NCBI GenBank assembly: GCA_948468465.1 | Contig: CAOKJJ010000133.1 | Coordinates: 1 to 14,448, forward strand | DNA from: an uncultured Eubacterium sp. | Lineage (GTDB): Bacteria > Bacillota_A > Clostridia > Lachnospirales > Lachnospiraceae | Reading direction: 5' to 3' | Length of the DNA: 14,448 nucleotides | Shown here: positions 9,401 to 14,448 of the stretch, one piece after another | Position numbering within the stretch: the stretch's first letter is position 1 | Layout of the letters: each line of letters opens with the position of its first letter | Notes under the pieces: model-generated | Told to the model about the DNA's origin: nothing | Databases searched by the model: none | The model's input: the letters and a program-made list of their open reading frames with translations, nothing else | Program-made: the position numbers and the translations under genes

Positions 9401-9532
9401 AACAGCTGGATCCGGTTTTTCGCTCCATGCAAACTGATGTGTATACTGTTCGTATGGGGCAGTTTCCTTTATGATGTCAAATGCCCTGCACTGTACGCCT
9501 GATAAGTAAAAGTGTATCTGACAATGGTACAT
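6389..9532 (-). CDS. Soluble PAS-type hybrid sensor histidine kinase with two receiver domains
   Basis: A 1047-residue cytoplasmic kinase with no signal peptide or membrane segment. In order: an N-terminal alpha/beta region about 1-120 of unclear family, three PAS-like domains at about 130-248, 255-375 and 390-510, HisKA with H546 in the SNMSHDIRTPMNAI box, HATPase (N664, DTGFGM 698-703, GTGLGM 728-733), receiver 1 about 784-905 (D789-D791, acceptor D838, T867, K889) and receiver 2 about 925-1047 (E930/D931, acceptor D977, T1009, K1031). It lacks HPt and output domains. The frame stays open to an ATG at 9658, but I start at 9532: AAGGAGGAA stands at 9541-9549 with good spacing, and a promoter at 9582-9610 would begin transcription downstream of 9658. 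The signal is probably cytosolic (redox, metabolite or ligand bound by a PAS domain). The kinase and receiver core closely matches the membrane kinase encoded downstream. Confidence 0.95.
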   Translation of the reverse strand: MYHCQIHFYLSGVQCRAFDIIKETAPYEQYTHQFAWSEKPDPAVAASADVIVANLKGQDVKAALQTLLLAKRTETELLLILEKSQADGITEHFLKIADLWTLPMSEEEIRFRYERWRQNYKMSKDLWETRQFLEATINNVPNLVWYKDKNGIHEKVNDSFCHTVGKTKQQVQGRGYAYIWDVEHDDPACIESEREVMSSRRTFVSEELVQTGSGVRTLMTYKSPLYDLDGSVMGTVGVAIDVTQERVYEQEIVQKNQTLEKIFTTIDCGVIRHTSDGSRVLSINRAALKILGYESQDEMEADGFQTVAGSIVEEDRERFRECIESLEKEGDSVSTEYRVRHKNGDILHIMGNVKLLMENGELFYQRFLLDCTAQKLQEKKKEKRQEELAQALTVDYSNVCFYNLNTGKGVPIRSDERNGGAFTADENGNIYFQKSMEQYITTIVHEEDREKMLRFIQTDDLRQKLAEQGVQHANYRAVIDGEVIYYQLKAVRTGSWNRQCGIVIGLRSVDAEIRKELEHKNLLETALMQANRASKAKSVFLSNMSHDIRTPMNAIVGFTALAIAHIDQREQVEEYLKKIMTSGNHLLSLINDVLDMSRIESGRMNLDEKPCCLPDILHGLRNILQADIHAKRLDLYMDAVDILHEEIYCDKLRLNQVLLNLLGNAVKYTGAGGMISMRITEKPASAEGCAVYEFTIRDTGFGMSEDFVAHIFEPFEREKNSTISGIQGTGLGMAITKNIVDLMNGTISVKSELGEGTEVTVCFTFRLHDGEKLPQDIPKLKNCRALVIDDDFNTCDSVTYMLGQIGMRAEWTLSGKEALLRTHQAVTRGDIYTVYVIDWMLPDMNGIEVTRRIRKEMGDEVPIILLTAYDWSDIEDEAKEAGITAFCSKPLFLSELRGCLHSIVESDGTEDKEGAKGPSTRHTGRILLAEDNEINQEIAAAILNDAGFTTEIAGNGQIALNKLKNSVPGYYQLVLMDVQMPVMDGYEATKAIRSLDNKELASIPILAMTANAFEEDKQQAIECGMNGHLAKPIDVDVLLATLDNILS

Positions 9533-9540
9533 GAACTGTT

Positions 9541-9549
9541 TTCCTCCTT
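9541..9549 (-). promoter_or_regulatory. Shine-Dalgarno site fixing the soluble kinase start
   Basis: AAGGAGGAA on the minus strand ends 8 bases before the ATG at 9532. No comparable site precedes the upstream in-frame ATG at 9658, so this site decides the start. Confidence 0.85.
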
Positions 9550-9581
9550 GTGTTATAGTCACGAATCTGTTATATGAACCG

Positions 9582-9610
9582 ATTATACTGCATCCTGCCT
9601 GTAAACACAA
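9582..9610 (-). promoter_or_regulatory. Sigma-A-like promoter of the soluble kinase gene
   Basis: On the minus strand a perfect TATAAT (9582-9587) lies 17 bases after TTGTGT (9605-9610). Initiation near 9575 would give a leader of about 43 bases containing the AAGGAGGAA site. It stands just after the terminator that ends the galactanase operon, so the kinase should be a separate transcription unit. Confidence 0.65.
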
Positions 9611-9634
9611 GTGAATTATCGGATTCGGGATCAG

Positions 9635-9676
9635 AAAAAAATCCCTGTCAAGACACACGCTCGGCAGGAATTTTTA
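9635..9676 (-). terminator. Rho-independent terminator after the galactanase gene
   Basis: On the minus strand AAAAATTCCTGCC pairs with GACAGGGATTTTT: eleven consecutive pairs including one G-U, then one mismatch and a further pair, with a 13-base loop. A run of T (ATTTTTTT) completes the second arm. It begins about 20 bp after the galactanase stop and separates that operon from the kinase promoter. The A-run on the other side means it could also stop plus-strand transcription. Confidence 0.8.
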
Positions 9677-9697
9677 TCACTTCATGATTCTTTTCTT

Positions 9698-10810
9698 TTA
9701 ATTACGATCACCATCAAAATCGCGAATCACCGCAAGCGCCGGCAAAGCATTGCCGTCATAGTCAAACAATGCCTGATTCGCCCATTCATTTCCTCCCTTT
9801 CCAGGTTCATTGATGTATTCTCTTGCAGCCTGTGTTGCCCACTCTGACCCTGGTCTTGGAAGCCATGCCGGTTCCCAGTAAAAGAACCCTCTGCCTCTGT
9901 GTTCGGGTACGTGTTGCATCCGCTGCATAAAATCCAGCATGAAATCTGCCTGCCCTTCTTTTGTCATCGGATAATCCAGTTCCCTGACAAGTTCCGGTTT
10001 TGTCGCATATCCTTTGCGTGCATCATCCGGCAGTTTTTCGTATTCTTTGTAGTCCTCCATGGTAAATCCCATAGAAACTTCGGCTACGATCAAATCTTTT
10101 TGATAGCGCTTTGCAATGTCGTGCATGTTCGTTTCCAGCGCCTTAAGATCTCCATGCCAAAATGGATAATAGGATAATCCAATATATGCAAAGTCTTCTC
10201 CGCCGTTTGCAAAATACTGGTCAAACCACCTGCGGTACAGCTCGTTATCTCCTCCGTTATCCAGATGCACCATTACAGGCAGGCTGCTTTGGGTATCGCG
10301 GACAGCCCGGATGCCTGCGCTGACAAATGCTGCAATGACATCATAATGCGGCGTCTTCGCGTATGGCCACAGCAGTCCGCTGCTTAACTCGTTGCCGACG
10401 GCAACCATTGTCGGCATGGCGCCTGCCGCTTTAAAATCTTCCAATGTCTTTTTGGTGTAATCATAAAGCGCCTGCTTAAGGCCGCAGACATCCAGGCCGC
10501 GCCACGCCTTGGGCATCGTCTGTTTGCCCGGATCCGCCCAAAAATCACTGTAGTGAAAATCCAGCAGAAAGCCAAAACCCTTTGCCAGAGCGCGGCGTGC
10601 CAGATGCAGCGTCGTCTGAAAATCACTGCATCCGGCCCCGTATGGCCTGCCGTCTTCTGCGTACGGATCATTCCACAGCCTGAGCCTGACATAATTTGTT
10701 CCATAAGATTTTAAAATTTCCATCAGGTCTTTTTCCTGGCCCTGGTCGTAAAACCTGCCGCCGCATCGTTCTACTTCTGCCAGAGAAGAAACATCCATTC
10801 CTTTAATCAT
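9698..10810 (-). CDS. GH53 endo-beta-1,4-galactanase, apparently intracellular
   Basis: Glycoside hydrolase family 53 enzyme, which cleaves beta-1,4-galactan of type I arabinogalactan with retention. Its 370 residues span the whole TIM-barrel: GMDVSSL (4-10), YVRLRLWNDPY (40-50), LLDFHYSDFWADPGKQ (82-97), the acid/base E141 in AVGNELSSG, LSYYPFWHG (212-220), the nucleophile E244 in IVAEVSMGFT, and GFFYWEPAWLP (308-318). The nucleophile motif departs from the more usual ETAYPWT form but keeps the glutamate. Most family members are secreted; this one starts directly at the catalytic domain (MIKGMDVSS) with no signal peptide, so I infer it acts on oligosaccharides inside the cell. The ATG at 10810 lies 11 bases after the zinc-ribbon stop, and its ribosome site (TAGGCGGTGGG) includes that stop codon, suggesting coupled translation. 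It is the last gene of the operon. Confidence 0.95.
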   Translation of the reverse strand: MIKGMDVSSLAEVERCGGRFYDQGQEKDLMEILKSYGTNYVRLRLWNDPYAEDGRPYGAGCSDFQTTLHLARRALAKGFGFLLDFHYSDFWADPGKQTMPKAWRGLDVCGLKQALYDYTKKTLEDFKAAGAMPTMVAVGNELSSGLLWPYAKTPHYDVIAAFVSAGIRAVRDTQSSLPVMVHLDNGGDNELYRRWFDQYFANGGEDFAYIGLSYYPFWHGDLKALETNMHDIAKRYQKDLIVAEVSMGFTMEDYKEYEKLPDDARKGYATKPELVRELDYPMTKEGQADFMLDFMQRMQHVPEHRGRGFFYWEPAWLPRPGSEWATQAAREYINEPGKGGNEWANQALFDYDGNALPALAVIRDFDGDRN

Positions 10811-10821
10811 GCGCCCACCGC

Positions 10822-11046
10822 CTAAAAACTAAAGTCCTCAAACTCTGTAATCCGTCTGTCCATAAACCGGTATCTGGTACGGATTTCTTCATTCATTTTC
10901 AAAATATCCTCTTCCTTTGCCACATACTGGCACCTGATGCAATGATACTCTTTGGCATCTTTATCATAAAACATGTCAATGTCCAAATCCCTGAAAAAAC
11001 AGGACGGGCACCTGTAATTTAATTTGCCTTTTCCAAGCTGAGCCAT
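10822..11046 (-). CDS. Small zinc-ribbon protein of unknown function
   Basis: A 74-residue protein with two CxxC knuckles, CPSC at 13-16 and CIRC at 36-39, which should bind one zinc ion in a ribbon fold. The tail (about 45-74) is charged and probably helical, ending EFEDFSF. I do not recognise a named family. The coding region overlaps the last 28 bases of the upstream 612-residue gene in another frame, and 11 bases separate its stop from the galactanase start, so it is locked into the operon. A nine-base ideal ribosome-binding site, TAAGGAGGT at 11056-11064, lies inside the upstream coding sequence. The function could be a partner or metal-binding accessory of the neighbouring enzymes or a small nucleic-acid-binding factor; the sequence does not decide. 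Confidence 0.87.
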   Translation of the reverse strand: MAQLGKGKLNYRCPSCFFRDLDIDMFYDKDAKEYHCIRCQYVAKEEDILKMNEEIRTRYRFMDRRITEFEDFSF

Positions 11047-12857
11047 GTTGAAAATACCTCCTTATTGCTGATTTTGGTCTGATATCCTAACGTAAACATC
11101 GGTGAGAACGCATAGCCTTCCTTGAAGTACCCTGTCGCTTCCGGATTGTCACAGGACATGGATACCTTTGTATCAATCGGCGCAACAACAGCAGCTACGC
11201 TGTCCGCACCTGGCATATATTCCTCCCTGCATTTATAGGCATACGACAGTTCCACCGTATCCGTTCCTTTTGACGCTGACAATGTAATGCCGGACATGTC
11301 TTCGGTATATTCCGTCGTGCCGTAGCATGCAACCATATATTCATTTAACTCCACTTCCGCGTCCGGATTGCTCATGTTTACAATTTCCCGCTCGATACGG
11401 ATTTTGGCGCTGCCTTCTTCAAAAAACAGCCGCGTCTTAAGCGTTACCGTAAGATCGGCAAACACAATGTCTACCGGATCCAAAGTCAGCATGCGTGTCG
11501 TTCCTTCCTGTGAAAAATGCGCATGCGTCGGGCAAAGGCATAAATCAACCTCTTCCCCCTGGTAGGTCAGCTTCGCGCTGCGCACGGTCCCTTCCCCCGC
11601 ATAATGGGTAAAATAGCCTGCCCGGTATTTTTCCTGGATTAAGAACGGATAAGAAGCATCCTGAATATGATCGGTTCCGATGCCTACTTTCCAGTCCAGT
11701 TTCGCCACATACGGACGCAGGTCTACAATCGCTCCGCCCTGGTCCATATTGACGCAGGCCCGCATAAACGGATCACAGTACCAAAACAGCTGCTTTTTCG
11801 AACCATATAAAATGTCTCTCCACAACGCACATTCCGGTTCTGTATACGATTTCTTTTCTCTGTAATAATCCGCAAATTCAGACATTGTCATGTCTATGCA
11901 TTTGCCTTCTTTTTTCAGCTTGCCATAATACGCACAGCCGTCCTCGTAAGATTTCAGCAAAAGCTCATACGGCGCTTCCCAGCGTCCCATTTTGTTCATC
12001 CAGCCTGGTCCTACAAACATCATATTATAAGCATAGCCGTTGTTAAATTTTGCCAGATAACGGTACTGGTCAATTAAATTATATAAATACGGATATTCCC
12101 ATGTCTTACTGTCATAAATCATGCCGCGCAGCACGTTCTGCGGATGTGTGCCGAAATTCGATCCGTTTCCATCATAACACGCAATCAGATCTCTCGACAA
12201 ATGAGGAATTGCCACGATGCCGCTGTCTTCTTCTTTGTTTGCCGCCGGCGCATGCGTATTGCTTTTCGATGGAATCCACGGCGCCCACGGACCGCCGTCC
12301 ATAAATGTGTACCAGGAATTATTACATGTATGATACGCTTTCGGCCCTTCTTCCCAGCAGGTGGCCACCGCGCATTTTACCGACGGATAAGTTTCTTTGA
12401 TGTAATTGATCAAATCGGCATCCATGTAGTATGATCCTGTAGATTCCGGATAAAATCCAAAAATATCATGAAATTTTTCAAACACGTCATTCACGATGGA
12501 CTTTTTATCTTCCATCGAAAACATCCAGATACAAAAATCCTTCGTCTTGTATTTTTCGCGGAACTCTTTGCATGGCAGGCCGAGCAGCGTCAGGCCGATC
12601 TCGTCTCCATATGTTTTATGATGCTCCTTGGCAAGCGCAACCGCCTCTTCGTTAAACAGGCTGGCATACGTCATTTCGATTGTTGTCTTCAGGCCGTTTT
12701 TGTGTGCGCATTCCTGCTGCGTCTTAAAAATATCCAAAGATTCCGTAAGCAGCGCTTGTCTCCCGATATCTTCTGTCTTTCCTTGTCCGGTCACTTTTTC
12801 TGCGTACTCCGGCACCATTTCCGGGCGATGGATTATGTTTACGATAAATTGTTCCAT
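11019..12857 (-). CDS. Uncharacterised 612-aa protein, possible carbohydrate-active enzyme
   Basis: I do not recognise a firm family. The 612 residues have no signal peptide, so the protein is probably cytoplasmic. The N-terminal two thirds look like an alpha/beta barrel: an opening MEQFIVNIIHRPEMVPEY, a YGDEIGLTLLG stretch (83-93), FYPESTGSYYMDADL (135-149) and VAIPHLSRD (215-223) are laid out like the strand ends of deacetylase/GH57-type barrels, but the metal-binding histidine motifs of NodB enzymes are not obvious. Aromatic-rich segments (about 180-200 and 275-300) fit a sugar-binding cleft. From about 410 to 612 the chain is beta-rich, like an accessory beta-sandwich. The frame is open to 12926, but the ATG at 12857 is preferred: AAAGGGA precedes it and translation from MEQFIVNII gives a compact start. 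First gene of the operon, behind a LacI-type operator and ahead of the zinc ribbon and GH53 galactanase, which suggests a role in galactan or another plant glycan. Confidence 0.88.
   Translation of the reverse strand: MEQFIVNIIHRPEMVPEYAEKVTGQGKTEDIGRQALLTESLDIFKTQQECAHKNGLKTTIEMTYASLFNEEAVALAKEHHKTYGDEIGLTLLGLPCKEFREKYKTKDFCIWMFSMEDKKSIVNDVFEKFHDIFGFYPESTGSYYMDADLINYIKETYPSVKCAVATCWEEGPKAYHTCNNSWYTFMDGGPWAPWIPSKSNTHAPAANKEEDSGIVAIPHLSRDLIACYDGNGSNFGTHPQNVLRGMIYDSKTWEYPYLYNLIDQYRYLAKFNNGYAYNMMFVGPGWMNKMGRWEAPYELLLKSYEDGCAYYGKLKKEGKCIDMTMSEFADYYREKKSYTEPECALWRDILYGSKKQLFWYCDPFMRACVNMDQGGAIVDLRPYVAKLDWKVGIGTDHIQDASYPFLIQEKYRAGYFTHYAGEGTVRSAKLTYQGEEVDLCLCPTHAHFSQEGTTRMLTLDPVDIVFADLTVTLKTRLFFEEGSAKIRIEREIVNMSNPDAEVELNEYMVACYGTTEYTEDMSGITLSASKGTDTVELSYAYKCREEYMPGADSVAAVVAPIDTKVSMSCDNPEATGYFKEGYAFSPMFTLGYQTKISNKEVFSTWLSLEKAN
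11056..11064 (-). promoter_or_regulatory. Ideal Shine-Dalgarno site inside the 612-aa gene
   Basis: TAAGGAGGT is a nine-base complement to the 16S anti-Shine-Dalgarno tail, 9 bases before the zinc-ribbon ATG at 11046. It is read through as codons near the end of the upstream gene (within SNKEVFS). It is the strongest ribosome site in the window. Confidence 0.88.
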
Positions 12858-12923
12858 AGCTTTGCATTTTCCCTTTCTTTTATAATAGTTTATGTTACCA
12901 AAACTCAGATGCACGGATATGCG

Positions 12924-12933
12924 CAACCGGTTG
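12924..12933. promoter_or_regulatory. Probable LacI-family operator CAACCGGTTG
   Basis: A perfect 10-base palindrome centred on a CpG step, the centre into which the hinge-helix leucine of LacI-family proteins inserts. It begins about 8 bases after the -10 element of the operon promoter, so a bound repressor would cover the transcription start. The regulator gene lies immediately upstream and has the matching hinge leucine (L61). Confidence 0.72.
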
Positions 12934-12941
12934 TTTTAATA

Positions 12942-12970
12942 AACATACCAATCTTTTATCTTTTTGTCAA
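12942..12970 (-). promoter_or_regulatory. Sigma-A-like promoter of the 612-aa/zinc-ribbon/GH53 operon
   Basis: On the minus strand a perfect TTGACA (12965-12970) and TATGTT (12942-12947) are 17 bases apart. The -35 lies 10 bases beyond the lacI-type stop codon, and no terminator separates them, so regulator transcripts could also run into the operon. Predicted initiation near 12935 gives a leader of about 78 bases. Confidence 0.75.
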
Positions 12971-12980
12971 TACTTTTTTA

Positions 12981-13988
12981 TTATTTTGTAGATTCCCGCA
13001 TCGCAACTTCATAAGACAATTTTGTAACAGGCTCCGCTTCTTCCCCGCGTATCTGCTCAAGCAGCACCTTACATGCTTCTCTTCCCAGTTCTTCCGTATT
13101 GAATTTAATTGCCGTAACGCTTGTTTTTGCTGATTTAAGCAGCTGACTGTCATGAAACGATGCCAGACGCATTTCTTCCGGTATTTTCACGTCTTCTTCT
13201 TCCAGCTTTTTTAAAATATAGCTGGTCAAAAGATCGTCCGCTCCAATGATGCAGTTTACATTGCGCATCAAAATCCTGTCTGTGGCTCTGGCTGCAAACA
13301 GTTCTGAACTCACATCCGTATAGACCAGCGACTCATCGCACAAAATTCCAAGGTCCTGATGCGCCCGGTAAAAGCCTTCCAGCCGCTTTCTGTTAATCAC
13401 ATGATTCATATCCCCGGATACAACCGCGATCTTTTTCAATCCTTTCAGCAGCAAAATGCTCGTCAGCTCCCGGCAGGCCTCCACATGATCATTATCTACC
13501 TGATAAATCTGCGGATCATCCGACAGTCCCATTGCCACAAATGGAATGCCGCTGTTTTTCAGCATTTCCGCCGGCTTGTCATCCTGCAGCGTACGCATTA
13601 AAATCATGCCGTCCACCTTTTTATTTTCTATCACGCGGACAAGCCTGGACAAGTCGTTTGCATCGACGAGCGTCATAATCACATCATATTCTTCTTTTGC
13701 AGCCACTTCGCTGATGCCTTTTAGTGCCTTCGGAAAAAAAGGCAGGTCCGAAGAAAGCAGGTCCGCCTGCAAAACCATACCGATATTGTACGTGCGGTTG
13801 TTCGCCAGTCCCTTAGCCATTACATTTGGTTTATAATTATGCTGTGCGATGTATTCCAGCACGCGCTGCCTTGTCGTTTCACCGATGCGCCCTTTTCCCG
13901 ATACTGCCCTGGATACGGTTGTCTTTGATACGCCAAGCGCCTTGGCTACGTCATCCATTGTCAGCTTTTTTGGTTCCTGTTCCTGCAT
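12981..13988 (-). CDS. LacI-family transcriptional regulator
   Basis: A 335-residue DNA-binding repressor, probably sensing a sugar. The N-terminal helix-turn-helix is clear: LTMDDVAKALGVSKTTVSRA at 9-28, followed by the hinge KPNVMAKGLANN (53-64) with the minor-groove leucine L61. Residues about 66-335 form the periplasmic-binding-protein-like effector domain, with AVVSGDMNHVINRKRLEGF (188-206) as the typical ligand/dimer segment and a C-terminal half ending in VAMRES. The length is normal for the family. The ATG at 13988 has GGGAG at 13998-14002. Its stop lies just before a promoter with a CAACCGGTTG operator, so it most likely controls the 612-aa/zinc-ribbon/GH53 operon in response to a galactan breakdown product. 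No copy of that operator is seen before its own gene. Confidence 0.97.
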   Translation of the reverse strand: MQEQEPKKLTMDDVAKALGVSKTTVSRAVSGKGRIGETTRQRVLEYIAQHNYKPNVMAKGLANNRTYNIGMVLQADLLSSDLPFFPKALKGISEVAAKEEYDVIMTLVDANDLSRLVRVIENKKVDGMILMRTLQDDKPAEMLKNSGIPFVAMGLSDDPQIYQVDNDHVEACRELTSILLLKGLKKIAVVSGDMNHVINRKRLEGFYRAHQDLGILCDESLVYTDVSSELFAARATDRILMRNVNCIIGADDLLTSYILKKLEEEDVKIPEEMRLASFHDSQLLKSAKTSVTAIKFNTEELGREACKVLLEQIRGEEAEPVTKLSYEVAMRESTK

Positions 13989-14052
13989 AGTTGCTCACTC
14001 CCAGTTACTATTTGCGTTTTATTTGTGTGTTGTGTTTTTTGGATTCCCGGAC
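13989..14052. other. Leader of the LacI-family gene
   Basis: A short stretch rich in CA on the minus strand (AAAAAACACAACACACAAA) holding the GGGAG ribosome site. I see no convincing -35/-10 pair here; the promoter may lie beyond the hairpin at 14053-14100, which would then be part of the transcript leader. Confidence 0.4.
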
Positions 14053-14100
14053 GCTGGATGAGGGGCGGGGCCTGGATTTCGGCCCCGCCCCTCATCCAGC
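14053..14100. repeat. Perfect 20-bp GC-rich inverted repeat with 8-base loop
   Basis: Arms 14053-14072 and 14081-14100 are exact reverse complements (GCTGGATG... and ...CATCCAGC) around the loop TGGATTTC. The inner part is almost pure G/C (GAGGGGCGGGGCC), far above the surroundings. It lacks a T-run after the stem on either strand: the minus side is followed by GTCCGGGAATCCAAAAAA and the plus side by TGGTTATTGC. It is therefore not a standard terminator. It could be a leader hairpin, a protein site or a dispersed palindromic element. Confidence 0.95.
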
Positions 14101-14448
14101 TGGTTATTGCTGGCTTTACAGAAATCATAGCGTTAAAAGCTGCTGCATATTCGTATGATTTCGCTGATCAGGTATTACAATGACCGACAGGAATACCAGC
14201 TGATCTTTGTAAATATTACAGATGGTATTCATTTTCGTTATTATTTGAATCTGCTGTAAAATTTTAGCAACTTCAGATTCTTTCTTTCTCAAATGTTCAC
14301 GAGTTTACACGTAAGGCCTGAGAAAACCAGCCGGGTGAGGGGGAACTGGCCTGGCTTGCGGCGACGTTGGAAGAATGTTTAGAAGTTCTTGGCATTCTGC
14401 TCAGTAAATCAGGGGCGAAGCCCAGCGTCGCTTTTAGCCACTGGCTGT
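14101..14448. other. 348-bp stretch with no assignable gene; possible gene remnants
   Basis: No gene can be called with confidence. On the plus strand a 34-residue frame (ATG 14155, stop 14257-14259; begins MISLIRYYNDRQEY) reads like protein but has no ribosome site. A second plus-strand frame is open from 14322 to the edge (reading ELAWLAATLEECLEVLGILL) with only a TTG at 14367 as a possible start. The minus strand is also open there, from 14446 to 14297. Composition shifts from AT-rich (14140-14300) to GC-rich (14311-14448). Degraded mobile-element or gene fragments are one explanation; the start of a plus-strand gene running out of the window is another. Confidence 0.4.

Noticed and set aside
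9533..9658. N-terminal extension of the soluble kinase from the ATG at 9658
   Set aside because: The predicted promoter (-10 at 9582-9587) would start transcription inside this stretch, and the AAGGAGGAA site points to the ATG at 9532.
12858..12926. N-terminal extension of the 612-aa protein from the ATG at 12926
   Set aside because: The extension would be encoded across the operator and transcription start. Its sequence (MRISVHLSFGNINYYKR) looks non-coding, and AAAGGGA precedes the later ATG.
12468..13133. 221-residue plus-strand open frame across the operon promoter
   Set aside because: It runs antisense to the 612-aa gene, the operator region and the regulator gene, is rich in F/H/R as expected for a shadow frame, and has no ribosome site.
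14053..14100. Hairpin called as a rho-independent terminator
   Set aside because: There is no T-run following the stem on either strand; the only homopolymer run near it is T on the plus strand before the stem, 14034-14040.

Overview
The window looks like chromosomal DNA of a low-to-moderate-GC Firmicute, most likely a gut clostridium of the Lachnospiraceae type. The basis is strong purine-rich Shine-Dalgarno sites, a lipobox-bearing solute-binding protein, a NatAB-type ABC pair, hybrid kinases with tandem receivers and a LacI-regulated glycoside hydrolase operon. I infer the family from gene style and have no marker gene. All nine convincing genes are on the minus strand, so transcription runs from high to low coordinates.

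Right part (14448 to 9635). An unresolved 348-bp stretch and a perfect 20-bp inverted repeat precede a LacI-family regulator (13988-12981). Next comes a sigma-A-like promoter with a CAACCGGTTG palindrome just downstream of its -10 element. A tight three-gene operon follows: a 612-aa protein of unknown but probably carbohydrate-related function, a 74-aa zinc-ribbon protein whose start lies inside the end of that gene, and a GH53 endo-galactanase without a signal peptide. A rho-independent terminator closes the unit. None of the three products is secreted, so I infer intracellular processing of imported galactan-type oligosaccharides, controlled by the LacI protein.

Left part (9610 to 1). A second promoter drives a soluble PAS-type hybrid histidine kinase with two receivers. 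After a 150-bp gap come a membrane-anchored hybrid kinase with an extracytoplasmic sensor domain and the same HK-REC-REC layout, a solute-binding lipoprotein, a NatA-like ATPase and a NatB-like permease cut by the window edge. A candidate promoter overlaps the end of the first kinase gene. No importer permease, HPt protein or DNA-binding response regulator is present.

The most interesting arrangement is kinase / binding lipoprotein / NatAB exporter. The lipoprotein may present a ligand to the membrane kinase rather than feed an importer, with the NatAB pair as the neighbouring transport output. The 612-aa protein with its overlapping zinc-ribbon partner is the most obviously uncharacterised pair. 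A four-copy tandem repeat carrying a ribosome-binding-like core sits directly in front of the permease gene.
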